Positions 6,803-17,529 are shown, numbered from the stretch's first letter. The stretch is DNA of 51,995 nt from an uncultured Oleiphilus sp. (GCA_913020245.1 CAJWAD010000013.1:1-51995), one strand, 5' to 3'. Notes: generated by a model from the sequence alone, not told the origin. Made by a program: numbers and translations.

Positions 6803-7738
6803 ATGACGACTTATACCCATGAAACCGTCCTGTTAAACGAGGCAGTTTCTGCGCTTATTGGCTCACCCTCTGGTCGTTACGTTGATGCTACCTTTGGCCG
6901 CGGTGGTCACAGTCGATTGCTCTTGTCGAAGCTGGGCGAGAATGCGCGTTTAATAGGCGTTGACAAAGACTTGGTCGCGATAGAAGTCGCTCAAATTGTG
7001 CAGCAAAAAGATTCGCGCTTTACGGCTGAACACGGTTCTTTTTCAGATTTAGATAGCATCTTAGCACGCCTGGCCTGGGATGGTGTTGATGGCATATTAG
7101 CTGACTTAGGCGTTTCATCGCCGCAGCTAGATGATGCAGGGCGTGGGTTTAGTTTTATGCATGATGGCCCCCTAGATATGCGCATGGATACAACGACTGG
7201 AGAGAGCGCCGCTGATTGGATTGCAGGCGTTACGGAAGCAGAACTGGTGCGCGTATTGCGTGAATATGGTGAGGAACGTTTTGCCAAGCGCATCGCTCGA
7301 GCGCTTATCTCCGAACGCCAACTTAGACCTTTTTTAACAACAAAACACCTGGCGACGGTCGCGGCAGAAGCTAATCCTGCATGGGAAAAGCACAAGCATC
7401 CGGCTACTCGAGTTTTTCAGGCGATTCGAATCGCGGTAAATAATGAGCTAGGCGATTTAGAAATATTTCTAGAGAAGGCCAGTCAGGCACTTTCACTGGG
7501 CGGAAAGCTTGTGGTCATAAGCTTTCATTCTTTAGAGGATCGTATGGTGAAGCGCTTTATGAAAATGAAAGCAAGAGGTGATGAGCCGCCACCAGGAGTG
7601 CCTGTATTAGAAAAAGATATCGTGAGGCCATTTAAGGCGCGCAGTAAGCCCGTAAAGCCGAGTGAGGAGGAAGTCTCTAATAACGTAAGAGCCAGAAGCG
7701 CTGTGATGAGAATATTGGAGAAAGTGTCGGATGCATAG
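6803..7738 (+). CDS. rsmH: 16S rRNA (cytosine-1402-N4)-methyltransferase RsmH
   Basis: RsmH (MraW) N4-methylates C1402 of 16S rRNA, the same nucleotide that RsmI 2'-O-methylates; both enzymes are encoded in this window. The 311-residue protein shows the N-terminal THETVLLNEAV, the SAM-binding glycine loop YVDATFGRGGHSR, DGILADLGVSSPQLD, RGFSF, PLDMRMD and the late FHSLEDRMVK motif. All are characteristic of the family. Length is typical (E. coli 313). It is second in the dcw cluster and its end overlaps the start of ftsL by 8 nt, implying translational coupling. Confidence 0.96.
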   Translation: MTTYTHETVLLNEAVSALIGSPSGRYVDATFGRGGHSRLLLSKLGENARLIGVDKDLVAIEVAQIVQQKDSRFTAEHGSFSDLDSILARLAWDGVDGILADLGVSSPQLDDAGRGFSFMHDGPLDMRMDTTTGESAADWIAGVTEAELVRVLREYGEERFAKRIARALISERQLRPFLTTKHLATVAAEANPAWEKHKHPATRVFQAIRIAVNNELGDLEIFLEKASQALSLGGKLVVISFHSLEDRMVKRFMKMKARGDEPPPGVPVLEKDIVRPFKARSKPVKPSEEEVSNNVRARSAVMRILEKVSDA

Positions 7739-8132
7739 TTTGAACAAGGTAAAACTAGACTCGGTGGCGTCAGCTTCCAGTAAGCGTGTTTCGTCGCCGC
7801 TAGACGCTAGTGTGGGAATATTTCGAGCCATCTTCGATCGCTTAGCAGTTCTCGCGAGCATGATTTCTTTCAAAGAGCTGGTGCTAACTTTAATGCTTTT
7901 GTCGGTATTAATGATGTCTGCAATTGGTGTTGTGTATTCCTCGCACTTATCTCGGCAACTGTTTACAGAGCAGGCGCTTTTGTTAGACCGCAATGATCAG
8001 TTGCAGTTGGAATGGGCCAAGCTTCTGTTAGAGCAGGGCACGATGAGTGCGCCTAGTCATATCGAAAATGTAGCGGTAGGCGATTTGCGCATGGTGCTGC
8101 CTGAAGTCGCTGAAATTGAGCTGATACGATAG
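7731..8132 (+). CDS. ftsL: cell division protein FtsL
   Basis: FtsL is a bitopic inner-membrane protein that joins FtsB and FtsQ and helps activate FtsWI septal synthesis. The 133 residues divide into a cytoplasmic N-terminus of about 48 residues (longer than E. coli's roughly 37), a transmembrane helix at about 50-69, and a periplasmic coiled coil running through LDRNDQLQLEWAKLLLEQGT. The EW-x-LLLEQ signature is strongly conserved in FtsL. It overlaps rsmH and is followed 2 nt later by ftsI, the standard order. Confidence 0.92.
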   Translation: MHSLNKVKLDSVASASSKRVSSPLDASVGIFRAIFDRLAVLASMISFKELVLTLMLLSVLMMSAIGVVYSSHLSRQLFTEQALLLDRNDQLQLEWAKLLLEQGTMSAPSHIENVAVGDLRMVLPEVAEIELIR

Positions 8133-8134
8133 GT

Positions 8135-9871
8135 ATGCGAGGACAGCGAGCAAGTCAAACAACAGTCAAGGTAGGTGCTGCATGGCGTTATTGGCTTGTG
8201 CTGGGTGCATTATTCTGCTGTGTACTGGCCCTATTCTACCGAGCGGTGCAGTTGCATGTACTGGAGCAGGGTTTTTTATCCAATCAGGGGGATGCTCGCG
8301 CAATTCGGTTTGAGAGACTCGATGCGCATCGGGGTTTGATTAGTGACCGTAATGGTGAGCCGTTAGCCATCAGTGCGGCCGTTGAAACAGTTTATGCAAA
8401 CCCGCAGCAAATGAATATGACGGCATCTACTTTCACTGTTCTGGCTAAAACACTCGATGTTGATCGGAGCAATCTAGAGGCGAAACTGCTTGCGAATATC
8501 GATAAGCAGTTTGTTTATCTTAAGCGCAAGCTGTCACCCGAAAAAGTTGCACAGGTATTGCGACTGAATCTAGAGGGGGTTTATAGCCGTCGAGAATATA
8601 AGCGTTTCTACCCCGCCGGCGAAGTCGCCGCGCATGTTGTCGGATTTGCAGATATTGACGAGCGTGGCCGTGAGGGTTTGGAGCTTTCTTATGATGATTG
8701 GTTAACCGGTCATGAAGGTAAGCGGCGCGTAATGAAGAATCGCACGGGTAAGGTGGTCAAAGATTTAGGTGTGATTGAGTTTGCTGAGCCCGGGAAAGAT
8801 ATTCAGCTATCTCTGGATATGCGAATTCAGTATTTGGCCTATAGAGAAATGAAGGCTGTGGTCGAAGCGCATAAGGCTAAATCTGGCTCTGCCGTTGTGC
8901 TCGATGTGAAAACAGGCGAAGTCTTAGCCATGGTTAATCAGCCATCTTATAACCCGAATAATCGGCGTGGCTTAGCGGTTGCATCGCTAAGAAACAGAGC
9001 AATAACCGATGTCTTTGAGCCGGGCTCTACCATGAAGCTAGCGACCTTGTCGGCTGCTTTGGAATCTAAGAGATATACGTTAGGTAGTGTTCTGGACACC
9101 TCTCCTGGTTATTTACGTTTGGGGAGAAAGACGATTCGAGATGCGCGTAATTACGGCCGTATTGACTTAAGCGATGTTATTGCCAAGTCTAGTAATGTCG
9201 GCGTTAGCAAGATCGCGCTGTCTCTCGAGGCAGATGCGATGTGGGATATGTTTTATCGCCTTGGACTTGGCCAGGGGACAGGCATTGGATTTCCAGGTGA
9301 GAGCATTGGTCATTTACCCGATTTAAGTGCAAATCGTAGTATTGAAATTGCCGCAATGTCTTATGGTTATGGCTTGCACGTAAATGCACTGCAGTTGGCA
9401 CAGGCATATATGATACTTGGCAATGGTGGTTTGAAATACCCGCTAAGCCTCATTAAAAAAGAACAGGCTGAAGTGCCTGAGCGGGTTATTTCTGAGGAGG
9501 TGTCTGATGCCTTACGTACAGCGATGCGAAAAGTGGTCGCCAAAGGCAGTGGTCGTCGCGCGCGCGTTGCTATGTATGAGGTTGGTGGTAAAACCGGCAC
9601 GGTACATCGAGTTGGCCGGGGTGGGTACAAACAGGATGAGTATAAAGCGATTTTTGCCGGTTTGGCGCCGATAGATGATCCGCATATCGCCGTAGTCGTT
9701 GTGGTCGATGCGCCGTCTGGTGCGGAATACTACGGCGGTGAGGTCGCGGCGCCAGTTTTTTCTCGAGTTGTCGATGGTACGATGCGCTTGTTAAGCGTTG
9801 AGCCGAGTCAGTCCCTGCCTATTCAAGCTGCGAAACATTCGGGCCCTAACGTATCAGGTGGGCGGGGGTAA
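8135..9871 (+). CDS. ftsI: peptidoglycan D,D-transpeptidase FtsI (PBP3)
   Basis: FtsI is the septum-specific class B penicillin-binding protein that cross-links new peptidoglycan alongside the FtsW glycosyltransferase. The 578-residue protein has an N-terminal membrane anchor at about 18-37, a pedestal (PBP dimer) domain at about 60-210 and a transpeptidase domain from about 250. The three active-site motifs are complete: S298-T-M-K301 with the acylated serine, S352-S-N354 and K486-T-G-T489. The last base of its stop codon is the first base of the murE ATG at 9871. Length and motif spacing are ordinary for the family. Confidence 0.97.
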   Translation: MRGQRASQTTVKVGAAWRYWLVLGALFCCVLALFYRAVQLHVLEQGFLSNQGDARAIRFERLDAHRGLISDRNGEPLAISAAVETVYANPQQMNMTASTFTVLAKTLDVDRSNLEAKLLANIDKQFVYLKRKLSPEKVAQVLRLNLEGVYSRREYKRFYPAGEVAAHVVGFADIDERGREGLELSYDDWLTGHEGKRRVMKNRTGKVVKDLGVIEFAEPGKDIQLSLDMRIQYLAYREMKAVVEAHKAKSGSAVVLDVKTGEVLAMVNQPSYNPNNRRGLAVASLRNRAITDVFEPGSTMKLATLSAALESKRYTLGSVLDTSPGYLRLGRKTIRDARNYGRIDLSDVIAKSSNVGVSKIALSLEADAMWDMFYRLGLGQGTGIGFPGESIGHLPDLSANRSIEIAAMSYGYGLHVNALQLAQAYMILGNGGLKYPLSLIKKEQAEVPERVISEEVSDALRTAMRKVVAKGSGRRARVAMYEVGGKTGTVHRVGRGGYKQDEYKAIFAGLAPIDDPHIAVVVVVDAPSGAEYYGGEVAAPVFSRVVDGTMRLLSVEPSQSLPIQAAKHSGPNVSGGRG

Positions 9872-11433
9872 TGCCTATGATGCCAGCGATGAAAAGCTAC
9901 CGCTGTGATTTGTCACGCTTGCTTAAAGGTATTTCTGACGTGCCTGCAGCGTTAAATGCCCAAATTCATGGTATTCAGTCTGACAGTCAAAAAATTAAGA
10001 AAGGGGATCTGTTCATAGCCTTATCAGGGGCGCGTGGCGATGCCCTTCGTTTTGTGCCTGATGCGATTGCTCGCGGTGCAAGCGCAGTGTTAATTGAAAA
10101 TGATAATTTAAGCTATGACTTTGAGAGTTCGGCCCACGAAGAAGGGCGGGCAGTTGAACTATATGTGGCTAATTTGAAGGCCAGCGTTGGTGAAATTGCT
10201 CATCGTTTTTTCGCCAAACCGAGTGAAGAGCTATTTGTGGTTGGAATTACCGGGACAAATGGAAAAACATCTGTCTCAAATTACCTTGCACAATTCGAAA
10301 ATTTTAATGGGTTAAAAGCGGGCGTTATTGGCACCCTTGGGTATGGTTTGATTGGTGAAGGTGATGCATTGATTGAGACGCATCATACGACGCCCGATGT
10401 GGTCGAGTTACATCGCTATTTTGCACATCTGAGGGATGCTGGCGCTCAAGTTGCCGCGGTTGAAGTAAGTTCGCATGGCTTGGCGCAGCAGCGGGTAGCG
10501 GGCGTGCGTTTTGATGCGGCGATTTTTACGAATTTAAGTCGAGATCATCTTGACTATCACGGCGATATGCAAAGCTACTTATCAGCAAAAGCTCAGCTTT
10601 TTATGATACCAAGTTTACGCTTCGTGGTCTTGAATGCAGATGATCCAGCAAGTGAGGTATTGGCTGCCGATATTGCTCCTGATGTAAGCATTGTTCGTTA
10701 TAGTGTGAAGTCAACATTGACCAATGCAAAGGTATCGGTTGGCGGGTTTACACTTGGTTCAGGTGTGCGGGCCAAGTTGAAAATTTCGCTAGACCAGTCA
10801 TCAGTCGCTGAACTAGAGCTTCAGTCCTCCCTGTTGGGCGAATTCAATTTAAGCAATTTACTAAGTGTTGCCGCTTATGCCATCGCAAAAGGTTATGACG
10901 TCGGTGCATTAAAAGCGTTGAGTCAGATACAGGCGGTCGCAGGTCGTATGGAGCGGTTCATGGCTGCATCGGGTACGCAGTTGGTGGTGGATTATGCGCA
11001 TACGCCAGCGGCACTTGAAAATGTATTGGCGACCTTGAGCCAGCTAGTTGAAGGGAAGCTCTCGGTCGTTTTTGGTTGTGGCGGTGATCGTGATAAGGGT
11101 AAAAGACCCTTGATGGCTGAAGTAGCGGAGCGTTATGCGGATCAGATAATCGTCACAGATGATAATCCTCGGACTGAAGACCCTGAGGAAATTGTAAAGG
11201 ATATTATCAAAGGTTTTAGCTCCGAGCATCACTATCAACTTTGTCGCGATAGAAAGCAGGCAATCAGTCAGGCGTTCTGCAGCGCGCAAGAAAAAGATAT
11301 TATTTTGGTGGCTGGAAAAGGGCATGAAGATTACCAGGAGGTAAATGGTCATCGGCATTATTTTAGCGATGCAGAGGTTTGTCGCGAGCTGATCGCGCTT
11401 CCTAGGCGTTCGCAAGATGGGTTGTTCGCATGA
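9871..11433 (+). CDS. murE: UDP-MurNAc-L-Ala-D-Glu:meso-diaminopimelate ligase MurE
   Basis: MurE adds meso-diaminopimelate to UDP-MurNAc-L-Ala-D-Glu in the cytoplasm, using ATP. The 520-residue Mur ligase has an N-terminal UDP-binding domain (QSDSQKIKKGDLFIA), the ATP-binding loop GITGTNGKT at 125-133, and the C-terminal signature DNPR at 431-434. DNPR marks specificity for meso-DAP rather than lysine, so the wall should be the Gram-negative type. The start is ambiguous: ATG 9871 overlaps the ftsI stop, but GGGGG at 9864-9868 is better spaced for ATG 9877. The end overlaps murF by 4 nt. Confidence 0.96.
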   Translation: MPMMPAMKSYRCDLSRLLKGISDVPAALNAQIHGIQSDSQKIKKGDLFIALSGARGDALRFVPDAIARGASAVLIENDNLSYDFESSAHEEGRAVELYVANLKASVGEIAHRFFAKPSEELFVVGITGTNGKTSVSNYLAQFENFNGLKAGVIGTLGYGLIGEGDALIETHHTTPDVVELHRYFAHLRDAGAQVAAVEVSSHGLAQQRVAGVRFDAAIFTNLSRDHLDYHGDMQSYLSAKAQLFMIPSLRFVVLNADDPASEVLAADIAPDVSIVRYSVKSTLTNAKVSVGGFTLGSGVRAKLKISLDQSSVAELELQSSLLGEFNLSNLLSVAAYAIAKGYDVGALKALSQIQAVAGRMERFMAASGTQLVVDYAHTPAALENVLATLSQLVEGKLSVVFGCGGDRDKGKRPLMAEVAERYADQIIVTDDNPRTEDPEEIVKDIIKGFSSEHHYQLCRDRKQAISQAFCSAQEKDIILVAGKGHEDYQEVNGHRHYFSDAEVCRELIALPRRSQDGLFA

Positions 11434-12824
11434 TTGCTTCGATGTCGCTTTCCCAAGTTAAAGAAGCGTGCCAAGGTTGCCTGTATGGCAAAGATGTGCG
11501 CTTCAACCGCGTGGTCACTGATTCTCGAGACGTTAAAAAGGGCGACTTATATTTGGCGTTAAAAGGTGAGCGTTTCGACGGCAACGCCTATGCATCCGAT
11601 GCATGCTCTGCAGGCGCAGTCGGTACTGTTTTGTCTGACCTTACAATGCTTAAATCCTCGGCCATGTTGGAGCATAATAGCGTTTTGCATGTGCCTGATA
11701 CGCGTTATGCGCTTGGTAAAATAGCTGGGCATTGTCGAAAACATTTCAGTAAGCCTGTTATTGCGATTACGGGCAGTTCCGGAAAAACCACCACTCGTAA
11801 GATGCTCGGCGCTATTTTATCGGAGCGTGGTGCGGTATGTATGACTGCTGGCAATCAAAATAATGAAATTGGTGTGCCACTGACGCTTCTTGATTTGCAA
11901 GAAGGTCAAAGCGCTGCCGTGATTGAAATAGGCGCCAGAAAGGTGGGGGATATCAATTACCTTGGTGAATTCGTTCAGCCTGATATTTCTCTTCTACTCA
12001 ATGCAGGTCTCGCGCATGTAGGTGAGTTTGGCAGTTACCAAAATATTGTTCGTGCGAAATCAGAGATATACAGCATATTAAAACCCGATGGTCTTGCTGT
12101 TGTTAATCTTGATGATAAAGCATCAGCGCAGTGGTTAGATGGTCTTAAAAGTAAGCGGGTAATTACATACTCATGTGCTAATTTGAGTCGCGATGATCAT
12201 ATTCAGGCAGATGTCACCGCTGCAAATATTTGCGTAGATTCAAAGAGTAGTCGGTTTGATCTCTGCTTCCAGGGGGAATCTGAGGTGGTCTTTTTGCCTG
12301 CAGCGGGCGAGCACAACGTGGCAAATGCGCTGGCAGCTGCTGCCGCAGCAATAGCTGTTGGTGTGAGTCTATCGGAAATTGTGAAGGGCTTGGCGAGTTA
12401 TCAACCTGAACGCGGGCGCTTGCACTTTAAGAGTGAAAACGAAAGTCTTACTTGGATTGATGATAGCTATAATGCGAATCCAGTTTCTATGCTTGCCGCG
12501 TTGCGGGTATTGGCTGAGCAAAATGGGCGGCGCATTGCTGTGCTAGGTGAGATGGGTGAGCTCGGAAATGAGGCTGAAACATATCATTTGAAGCTAGCAG
12601 ATGAGGCCGCTCACATGCCTATTGATAGGTTTTATCTGATAGGCCCCTTCGCAAAAAGTATGGCAGACATAATTGGGGCTCACGCGTTTGTTAAGTCAAG
12701 CAAAGCGGATATCGCACGGGCACTTAAAGATGATATTAAAGGCGTAAGTGTTGTGTTATTGAAAGGTTCACGATCTGCGGCAATGGAAGAGGTAGCTAAT
12801 TTGCTGCAAGAGGTGGAGAAGTAA
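11430..12824 (+). CDS. murF: UDP-MurNAc-tripeptide:D-Ala-D-Ala ligase MurF
   Basis: MurF completes the cytoplasmic pentapeptide precursor by adding D-alanyl-D-alanine, the product of Ddl encoded later in this cluster. At 464 residues it shows the N-terminal [20 protein letters not shown] motif, the P-loop [10 protein letters not shown] at about 112-121, the [10 protein letters not shown] segment and the [10 protein letters not shown] signature typical of MurF. It overlaps murE by 4 nt and shares one base with the mraY start, consistent with a tightly coupled operon. Confidence 0.96.
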   Translation: MIASMSLSQVKEACQGCLYGKDVRFNRVVTDSRDVKKGDLYLALKGERFDGNAYASDACSAGAVGTVLSDLTMLKSSAMLEHNSVLHVPDTRYALGKIAGHCRKHFSKPVIAITGSSGKTTTRKMLGAILSERGAVCMTAGNQNNEIGVPLTLLDLQEGQSAAVIEIGARKVGDINYLGEFVQPDISLLLNAGLAHVGEFGSYQNIVRAKSEIYSILKPDGLAVVNLDDKASAQWLDGLKSKRVITYSCANLSRDDHIQADVTAANICVDSKSSRFDLCFQGESEVVFLPAAGEHNVANALAAAAAAIAVGVSLSEIVKGLASYQPERGRLHFKSENESLTWIDDSYNANPVSMLAALRVLAEQNGRRIAVLGEMGELGNEAETYHLKLADEAAHMPIDRFYLIGPFAKSMADIIGAHAFVKSSKADIARALKDDIKGVSVVLLKGSRSAAMEEVANLLQEVEK

Positions 12825-13906
12825 TGTTGTATTGGTTGAGCGGACTCGCAGTAGACAATTTTGATTTTCTTGGCGTGTTTCAATACCTCACACTGCGCGG
12901 AATTTTAGGCGTCATTACTGCCCTGCTTATTTCACTTTGGCTCGGCCCTTATATGATTCGTAAGTTGAGTCAGAATCAAATTGGCCAAGCGGTTCGTGAT
13001 GATGGGCCGCAGAGCCATTTAAGCAAAGCAGGCACGCCAACAATGGGCGGCGCATTGATTTTGGTTGCAATCGCAACCTCTACGCTACTTTGGGCTGATC
13101 TTAGTAGTCATTATGTTTGGATTACTCTTTTCGTATGTCTTTCGTTTGGCGGCGTTGGTTGGGTGGATGATTACCGTAAGGTCGTTGAGAAAAATTCTCG
13201 CGGTTTACCTGGTCGTTGGAAATACTTTTGGCAGTCAGTTTTTGCATTGGTTGCCGCGGGTCTTTTATACGGTACCGCCAGTCTGCCACAGGAAACCGCT
13301 TTAATTGTGCCCGTTTTTAAAGATGTTGTGATCCCCTTGGGTTTGGGATACATCGTGCTGACCTATTTTGTATTGGTGGGCAGTAGTAATGCGGTGAATT
13401 TAACCGATGGTTTAGATGGGTTAGCCATAATGCCAACCGTTCTGGTTGCAGGCGCCTTGGGTATTTTTGCTTATGCGTCGGGTAACAGCGTGTTCGCTAA
13501 CTATTTGCACATTCCTTATATCCCTGAATCGGGCGAGCTCATTATTTTCTGTGGCGCAATTGTCGGTGCAGGGCTTGGTTTCCTTTGGTTTAACACATAC
13601 CCAGCTCAAGTATTCATGGGTGATGTGGGGGCGCTCGCGTTAGGGGCTGCACTGGGGGTGGTTGCTGTGATTGTAAGGCAAGAAATTGTGCTCTTCATTA
13701 TGGGCGGTGTGTTTGTAATGGAGACGGTATCCGTGATTTTGCAGGTGGCTTCTTTCAAGATGACCGGTCGTCGGATTTTTAGAATGGCTCCTCTGCATCA
13801 TCATTTCGAGCTTAAAGGTTGGCCAGAGCCTCGCGTTATCGTGCGGTTCTGGATTATTACCGTCATTTTAGTGCTGGTTGGTTTAGCGACGTTAAAAATC
13901 CGTTAA
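12824..13906 (+). CDS. mraY: phospho-N-acetylmuramoyl-pentapeptide transferase MraY
   Basis: MraY is an integral inner-membrane enzyme that transfers phospho-MurNAc-pentapeptide from UDP to undecaprenyl phosphate, making lipid I. The 360-residue polytopic protein carries the catalytic aspartate pair in GWVDDYRKV, the [13 protein letters not shown] motif, [12 protein letters not shown] and the C-terminal [11 protein letters not shown]. All are diagnostic for MraY rather than WecA. Length equals that of E. coli MraY. It sits between murF and murD; only 35 nt separate it from the chosen murD start. Confidence 0.97.
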   Translation: MLYWLSGLAVDNFDFLGVFQYLTLRGILGVITALLISLWLGPYMIRKLSQNQIGQAVRDDGPQSHLSKAGTPTMGGALILVAIATSTLLWADLSSHYVWITLFVCLSFGGVGWVDDYRKVVEKNSRGLPGRWKYFWQSVFALVAAGLLYGTASLPQETALIVPVFKDVVIPLGLGYIVLTYFVLVGSSNAVNLTDGLDGLAIMPTVLVAGALGIFAYASGNSVFANYLHIPYIPESGELIIFCGAIVGAGLGFLWFNTYPAQVFMGDVGALALGAALGVVAVIVRQEIVLFIMGGVFVMETVSVILQVASFKMTGRRIFRMAPLHHHFELKGWPEPRVIVRFWIITVILVLVGLATLKIR

Positions 13907-13941
13907 ACCGCCATGATAAATTGGGAAAATTTAGAGAGAAC

Positions 13942-15285
13942 ATGGGATTAATTGCCTCAGACAAATTAACAATCGTGATTGGGCTCGGTGCAACCGGGCT
14001 TAGTTGTGCACGATTTTTACATAAGCTGGGACAAAACTTTGCGCTCGTCGATACGCGGTTTGATCCGCCTAACTTGACTCAAGTCAAACAGGAATTCCCC
14101 AACGTAAAAATTCATTTAGGGCCTCTCGAAGGCGCTGGGTTGCGCTTGGCAAGCGAATTAATTGTAAGTCCTGGTGTTTCTATTCGAGAGCCCGCTATTC
14201 TCGAGGCAAAGCGAGCTGGCACAAAAGTTAGAGGTGATGTTGAACTATTTGTCGAGCACGCAAAAGCACCTATTGCTGCTATAACCGGCTCCAATGGTAA
14301 GAGTACGGTGACTACCTTGCTTGGTCGGATGGCTGAACGCAGTGGTATTCAGGTTGCGGTTGGCGGAAATCTGGGTACGCCTGCCGTCGACTTACTGTCG
14401 GACAAGGTCGAACTTTATGTGTTGGAATTGTCCAGTTTTCAATTAGAGGGTGTAGAGCGGTTGAATGCGCAGTGTGTGACGGTTCTGAATATTTCCGAAG
14501 ACCACATGGATCGCTACATGAATAAGATGGAATATTTGCAAGCTAAGCAACGTATCTTCATCGGCGCAAAGCACGTAGTGGTGAACGATGATGAAGCATT
14601 GAGTCAGCCCTTAATTAATCAAAGTATGCGCGTATGGCGTTATGGTCTTGCACAAATGGACGTCAACAAGTTCTCGCAAGATGCGGCGCGGGAAGGCCGA
14701 AGTTTGATGTATGGGTTTGATGCGCTCTTACCGGAATGCGAATTAAAAATTAAGGGGCGCCACAATATCAGTAATGCATTGGCAGCGCTGGCGATGGGAA
14801 AAGCGTTAGCCTTGAAAATGGATGCAATGCTTGACGCACTGCGCCACTTTGACGGTTTACCACACCGTTGCCAGTGGGTGAGAGATGTCGATGGCATTAG
14901 TTATATTAATGATTCAAAAGGTACTAATCCAGGCGCGACGGCCGCTGCAATTCAAAGCTTTGGTGAAGGTGCTTCAGGTAAAATAATATTGATTGCGGGA
15001 GGCGATGCGAAAGGCACAGACATGAGCGTGCTAAGGGAGCCTCTTCGGCGCTTTGGGCGTCATACTGTGGTGTTTGGACAAGACGGCGATGTTATACGTG
15101 CCGCGGTCGAACCGCTAATGTCTGCGTCGTCGGCGCCTACGTTAAATAAAGCTGTTCTCAGGGCAAAAGCACTTGCTGAAACAGGGGATGTTGTGCTGTT
15201 TTCTCCGGCGTGCGCTAGTTTCGATATGTTTAAAAATTACATTCAACGTGGTGAGCAATTTATTGCGGAGGTCGGTGCATTATGA
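13942..15285 (+). CDS. murD: UDP-MurNAc-L-Ala:D-glutamate ligase MurD
   Basis: MurD adds D-glutamate to UDP-MurNAc-L-Ala. The open frame runs back to 13819 inside mraY. I start at ATG 13942 because it follows an AGAGAGA-type ribosome-binding site and because the family N-terminus (IVIGLGATGLS, the UDP-binding loop) begins a few residues later. The resulting 447 residues match the usual 438-450. The P-loop is AAITGSNGKST at about 112-122, followed by EDHMDRY, HRCQWV and INDSKGTNPGAT. The end overlaps ftsW by 4 nt. Confidence 0.95.
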   Translation: MGLIASDKLTIVIGLGATGLSCARFLHKLGQNFALVDTRFDPPNLTQVKQEFPNVKIHLGPLEGAGLRLASELIVSPGVSIREPAILEAKRAGTKVRGDVELFVEHAKAPIAAITGSNGKSTVTTLLGRMAERSGIQVAVGGNLGTPAVDLLSDKVELYVLELSSFQLEGVERLNAQCVTVLNISEDHMDRYMNKMEYLQAKQRIFIGAKHVVVNDDEALSQPLINQSMRVWRYGLAQMDVNKFSQDAAREGRSLMYGFDALLPECELKIKGRHNISNALAALAMGKALALKMDAMLDALRHFDGLPHRCQWVRDVDGISYINDSKGTNPGATAAAIQSFGEGASGKIILIAGGDAKGTDMSVLREPLRRFGRHTVVFGQDGDVIRAAVEPLMSASSAPTLNKAVLRAKALAETGDVVLFSPACASFDMFKNYIQRGEQFIAEVGAL

Positions 15286-16457
15286 GCGCGATGCCCGAGT
15301 CTATACCGAATCAAAAACTCGTGTCGGTTCGTTTCGATAGAGGCTTGTGCGCAGCCGCCGTAAGTTTGGTTTTGCTTGGTTTAGTGATGATTGCATCGGC
15401 ATCGGTTGATGTGGCTGAAGCACGAAATTCAGATGCTTTTCATTATGTTCAACGACATGGCATTTTCATTGTTTTGGCAATGATTAGTGCAGTCATTGCC
15501 TACTGTATTCCTATCGATTGGTGGAAGCGAAATGCTTTTCTCCTGTTGTGTATCGCCTTATTTCTCCTCTGTGTCGTATTAATTCCAGGCTTGGGTAAAA
15601 CGGTGAATGGAAGTACACGCTGGATTTCCTTGGGTGGTCTCAATATTCAGCCGTCAGAAATTGCTAAATTATTTTTAGTCGCTTATCTAGCCAGTTATTT
15701 GGTTCGCCGTCACGAGGAAGTCCAAAGTTCGTGGTGGGGGTTCACGAAACCCATGTTGGTATTGAGTGTTGCTGCGCTATTTCTGTTAGCGGAACCTGAC
15801 TTCGGTGCCACCGTCGTCATTGGTTGCGCTTTTGTAGGCATGATTTTTTTGAGCGGTGCTCGGTTGTCCCAATTTATTGTTTTAATTTTGATCTGTGTCG
15901 GGTTAGTGGTCTTGATGGTGTTCACGCAACCTTATCGTGTCGCGAGACTTACGGGGTATCGCGATCCATGGGCGGATCAGTTTGGTGCAGGTTATCAGCT
16001 TACGCAATCACTTATTGCATTCGGTCGAGGTGAATGGTTTGGCGTAGGCCTCGGTAACAGTGTGCAGAAGCAGTTTTATTTACCCGAAGCCCATACAGAT
16101 TTTGTCTTTGCTATTTTCGCAGAAGAATTTGGTCTACTGGGTACCTTACTTTTGGTTTGTCTATTTGCTTATTTAATTTATCGCGCTTTTGATATCGCGC
16201 GCCAATCAGAAAAGGTCGGCCTGCTTTTCCATGCTTTTTTTGCTTATGGCATCGCGATGCTTATTGGTATTCAGGCGGTGATTAATATGGGCGTTAACAT
16301 GGGACTGTTACCAACTAAGGGGTTGACCCTTCCACTGGTCAGTTATGGAGGTAGTAGTTTAATTGTTAGTGCTGTCGCGATCGCTATTTTACTCCGTATC
16401 TATAGCGATCTTATTCAAGTGACTGCTCATGATATCAAGGAGGGACGTCATGTCTAA
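15282..16457 (+). CDS. ftsW: septal peptidoglycan glycosyltransferase FtsW
   Basis: FtsW is the SEDS-family glycosyltransferase that polymerises lipid II at the septum in complex with FtsI. The 391-residue protein is strongly hydrophobic with about ten membrane segments. It shows family signatures NGSTRWISLGGLNIQPSE in the central region, LTQSLIAFGRGEWFGVGLGN, LPEAHTDFVFAIFAEEFG and the C-terminal KGLTLPLVSYGGSS. Placement between murD and murG distinguishes it from RodA. It overlaps both neighbours (4 nt with murD, 8 nt with murG). Confidence 0.96.
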   Translation: MSAMPESIPNQKLVSVRFDRGLCAAAVSLVLLGLVMIASASVDVAEARNSDAFHYVQRHGIFIVLAMISAVIAYCIPIDWWKRNAFLLLCIALFLLCVVLIPGLGKTVNGSTRWISLGGLNIQPSEIAKLFLVAYLASYLVRRHEEVQSSWWGFTKPMLVLSVAALFLLAEPDFGATVVIGCAFVGMIFLSGARLSQFIVLILICVGLVVLMVFTQPYRVARLTGYRDPWADQFGAGYQLTQSLIAFGRGEWFGVGLGNSVQKQFYLPEAHTDFVFAIFAEEFGLLGTLLLVCLFAYLIYRAFDIARQSEKVGLLFHAFFAYGIAMLIGIQAVINMGVNMGLLPTKGLTLPLVSYGGSSLIVSAVAIAILLRIYSDLIQVTAHDIKEGRHV

Positions 16458-17529
16458 AACCTTCTTGATTATGGCTGGCGGAACGGGTGGCCACGTTTAT
16501 CCGGCTTTAGCCACTGCCAGGGAATTGCAAGTGCGGGGAGACCACGTTGCGTGGCTTGGCTCAATTGGAGGAATGGAAGAGCGTATCGCAAATGACGCTG
16601 GTATCCCGTTTTATGGTATTAAAGTAAGTGGTTTGCGCGGAAAAGGTTGGGCGACGTTAGTTGCTGCCCCGCTTAAGTTAGCGATCGCACTTGGTCAGGC
16701 ACTTGCCGTCGTGCGAAAGGTTAAACCCAATTGTGTGCTCGGAATGGGCGGTTTCGCATCCGGCCCTGGCGGTTTAATGGCAAAATTAAGCGGATGTAGG
16801 TTGATTATCCATGAGCAAAATTCGATTGCTGGCATGACCAACCGATTGCTTTCAAAGCTTGCAGACACTGTATTAATTGCTTTTCCAAGCGCATTTCATG
16901 ATGTGCCGAAACGCAAGTTAACGGGTAATCCACTGCGTTCAGAGATCTGTGAGATTTTTTACCGGCCACGACCTATCGAATATAAAGGCAGGACGCTTCG
17001 CATACTTGTGCTAGGTGGAAGCCTTGGCGCTGCTGCACTAAACGAGACGATTCCTAAAGCCTTGGCGTTAATTGATGAGGTTGATCGCCCTGAAGTGAGA
17101 CATCAGAGCGGTCGCGGAAAAGGTGATGTCACATATGCTCAATATCAACAAGTGGGTGTGAACGCTGAGGTTGTGGAGTTCGTGGATAATATGAAAGAAG
17201 CTTATGTTTGGGCTGACTTTGTGATCTGTCGTGCCGGGGCGTTAACCATATCAGAATTATGTGTGGCTGGATTGGGGTCGATTCTGGTTCCTTATCCACA
17301 TGCTGTAGATGATCATCAAACATTGAATGCCGTCTCCATGGAAGAAGCCGGTGCCGCCTGGCTTCTGCCTCAAACTAAAATGACGCCAAACTCCTTGGCT
17401 GAAATGTTGGTGCCGTTGCTTGCAAAGCCTGAGAGAGTTGGCCGTTTAGCTGAAGCGGCGAGAGCGCTCGCAAAGCCAGACGCCGCTGAGCGCGTTGCAC
17501 TTGAGTGCCGGAGACTGACCTATGCCTAA
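16450..17529 (+). CDS. murG: undecaprenyldiphospho-muramoylpentapeptide GlcNAc transferase MurG
   Basis: MurG adds GlcNAc to lipid I at the cytoplasmic face of the inner membrane, producing lipid II. The frame opens at 16429, but the ATG at 16450 is preceded by AAGGAGGGA and gives the expected N-terminus just before [15 protein letters not shown], so I use it (359 residues). GT-B motifs include [37 protein letters not shown], and the donor-binding [11 protein letters not shown] with [11 protein letters not shown]. It overlaps ftsW by 8 nt and murC by 8 nt. Confidence 0.96.
   Translation: MSKTFLIMAGGTGGHVYPALATARELQVRGDHVAWLGSIGGMEERIANDAGIPFYGIKVSGLRGKGWATLVAAPLKLAIALGQALAVVRKVKPNCVLGMGGFASGPGGLMAKLSGCRLIIHEQNSIAGMTNRLLSKLADTVLIAFPSAFHDVPKRKLTGNPLRSEICEIFYRPRPIEYKGRTLRILVLGGSLGAAALNETIPKALALIDEVDRPEVRHQSGRGKGDVTYAQYQQVGVNAEVVEFVDNMKEAYVWADFVICRAGALTISELCVAGLGSILVPYPHAVDDHQTLNAVSMEEAGAAWLLPQTKMTPNSLAEMLVPLLAKPERVGRLAEAARALAKPDAAERVALECRRLTYA

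Noticed and set aside
13819-13941. Longer murD start inside mraY
   Set aside because: It would add 41 residues absent from the family; ATG 13942 has a ribosome-binding site and the right N-terminus.
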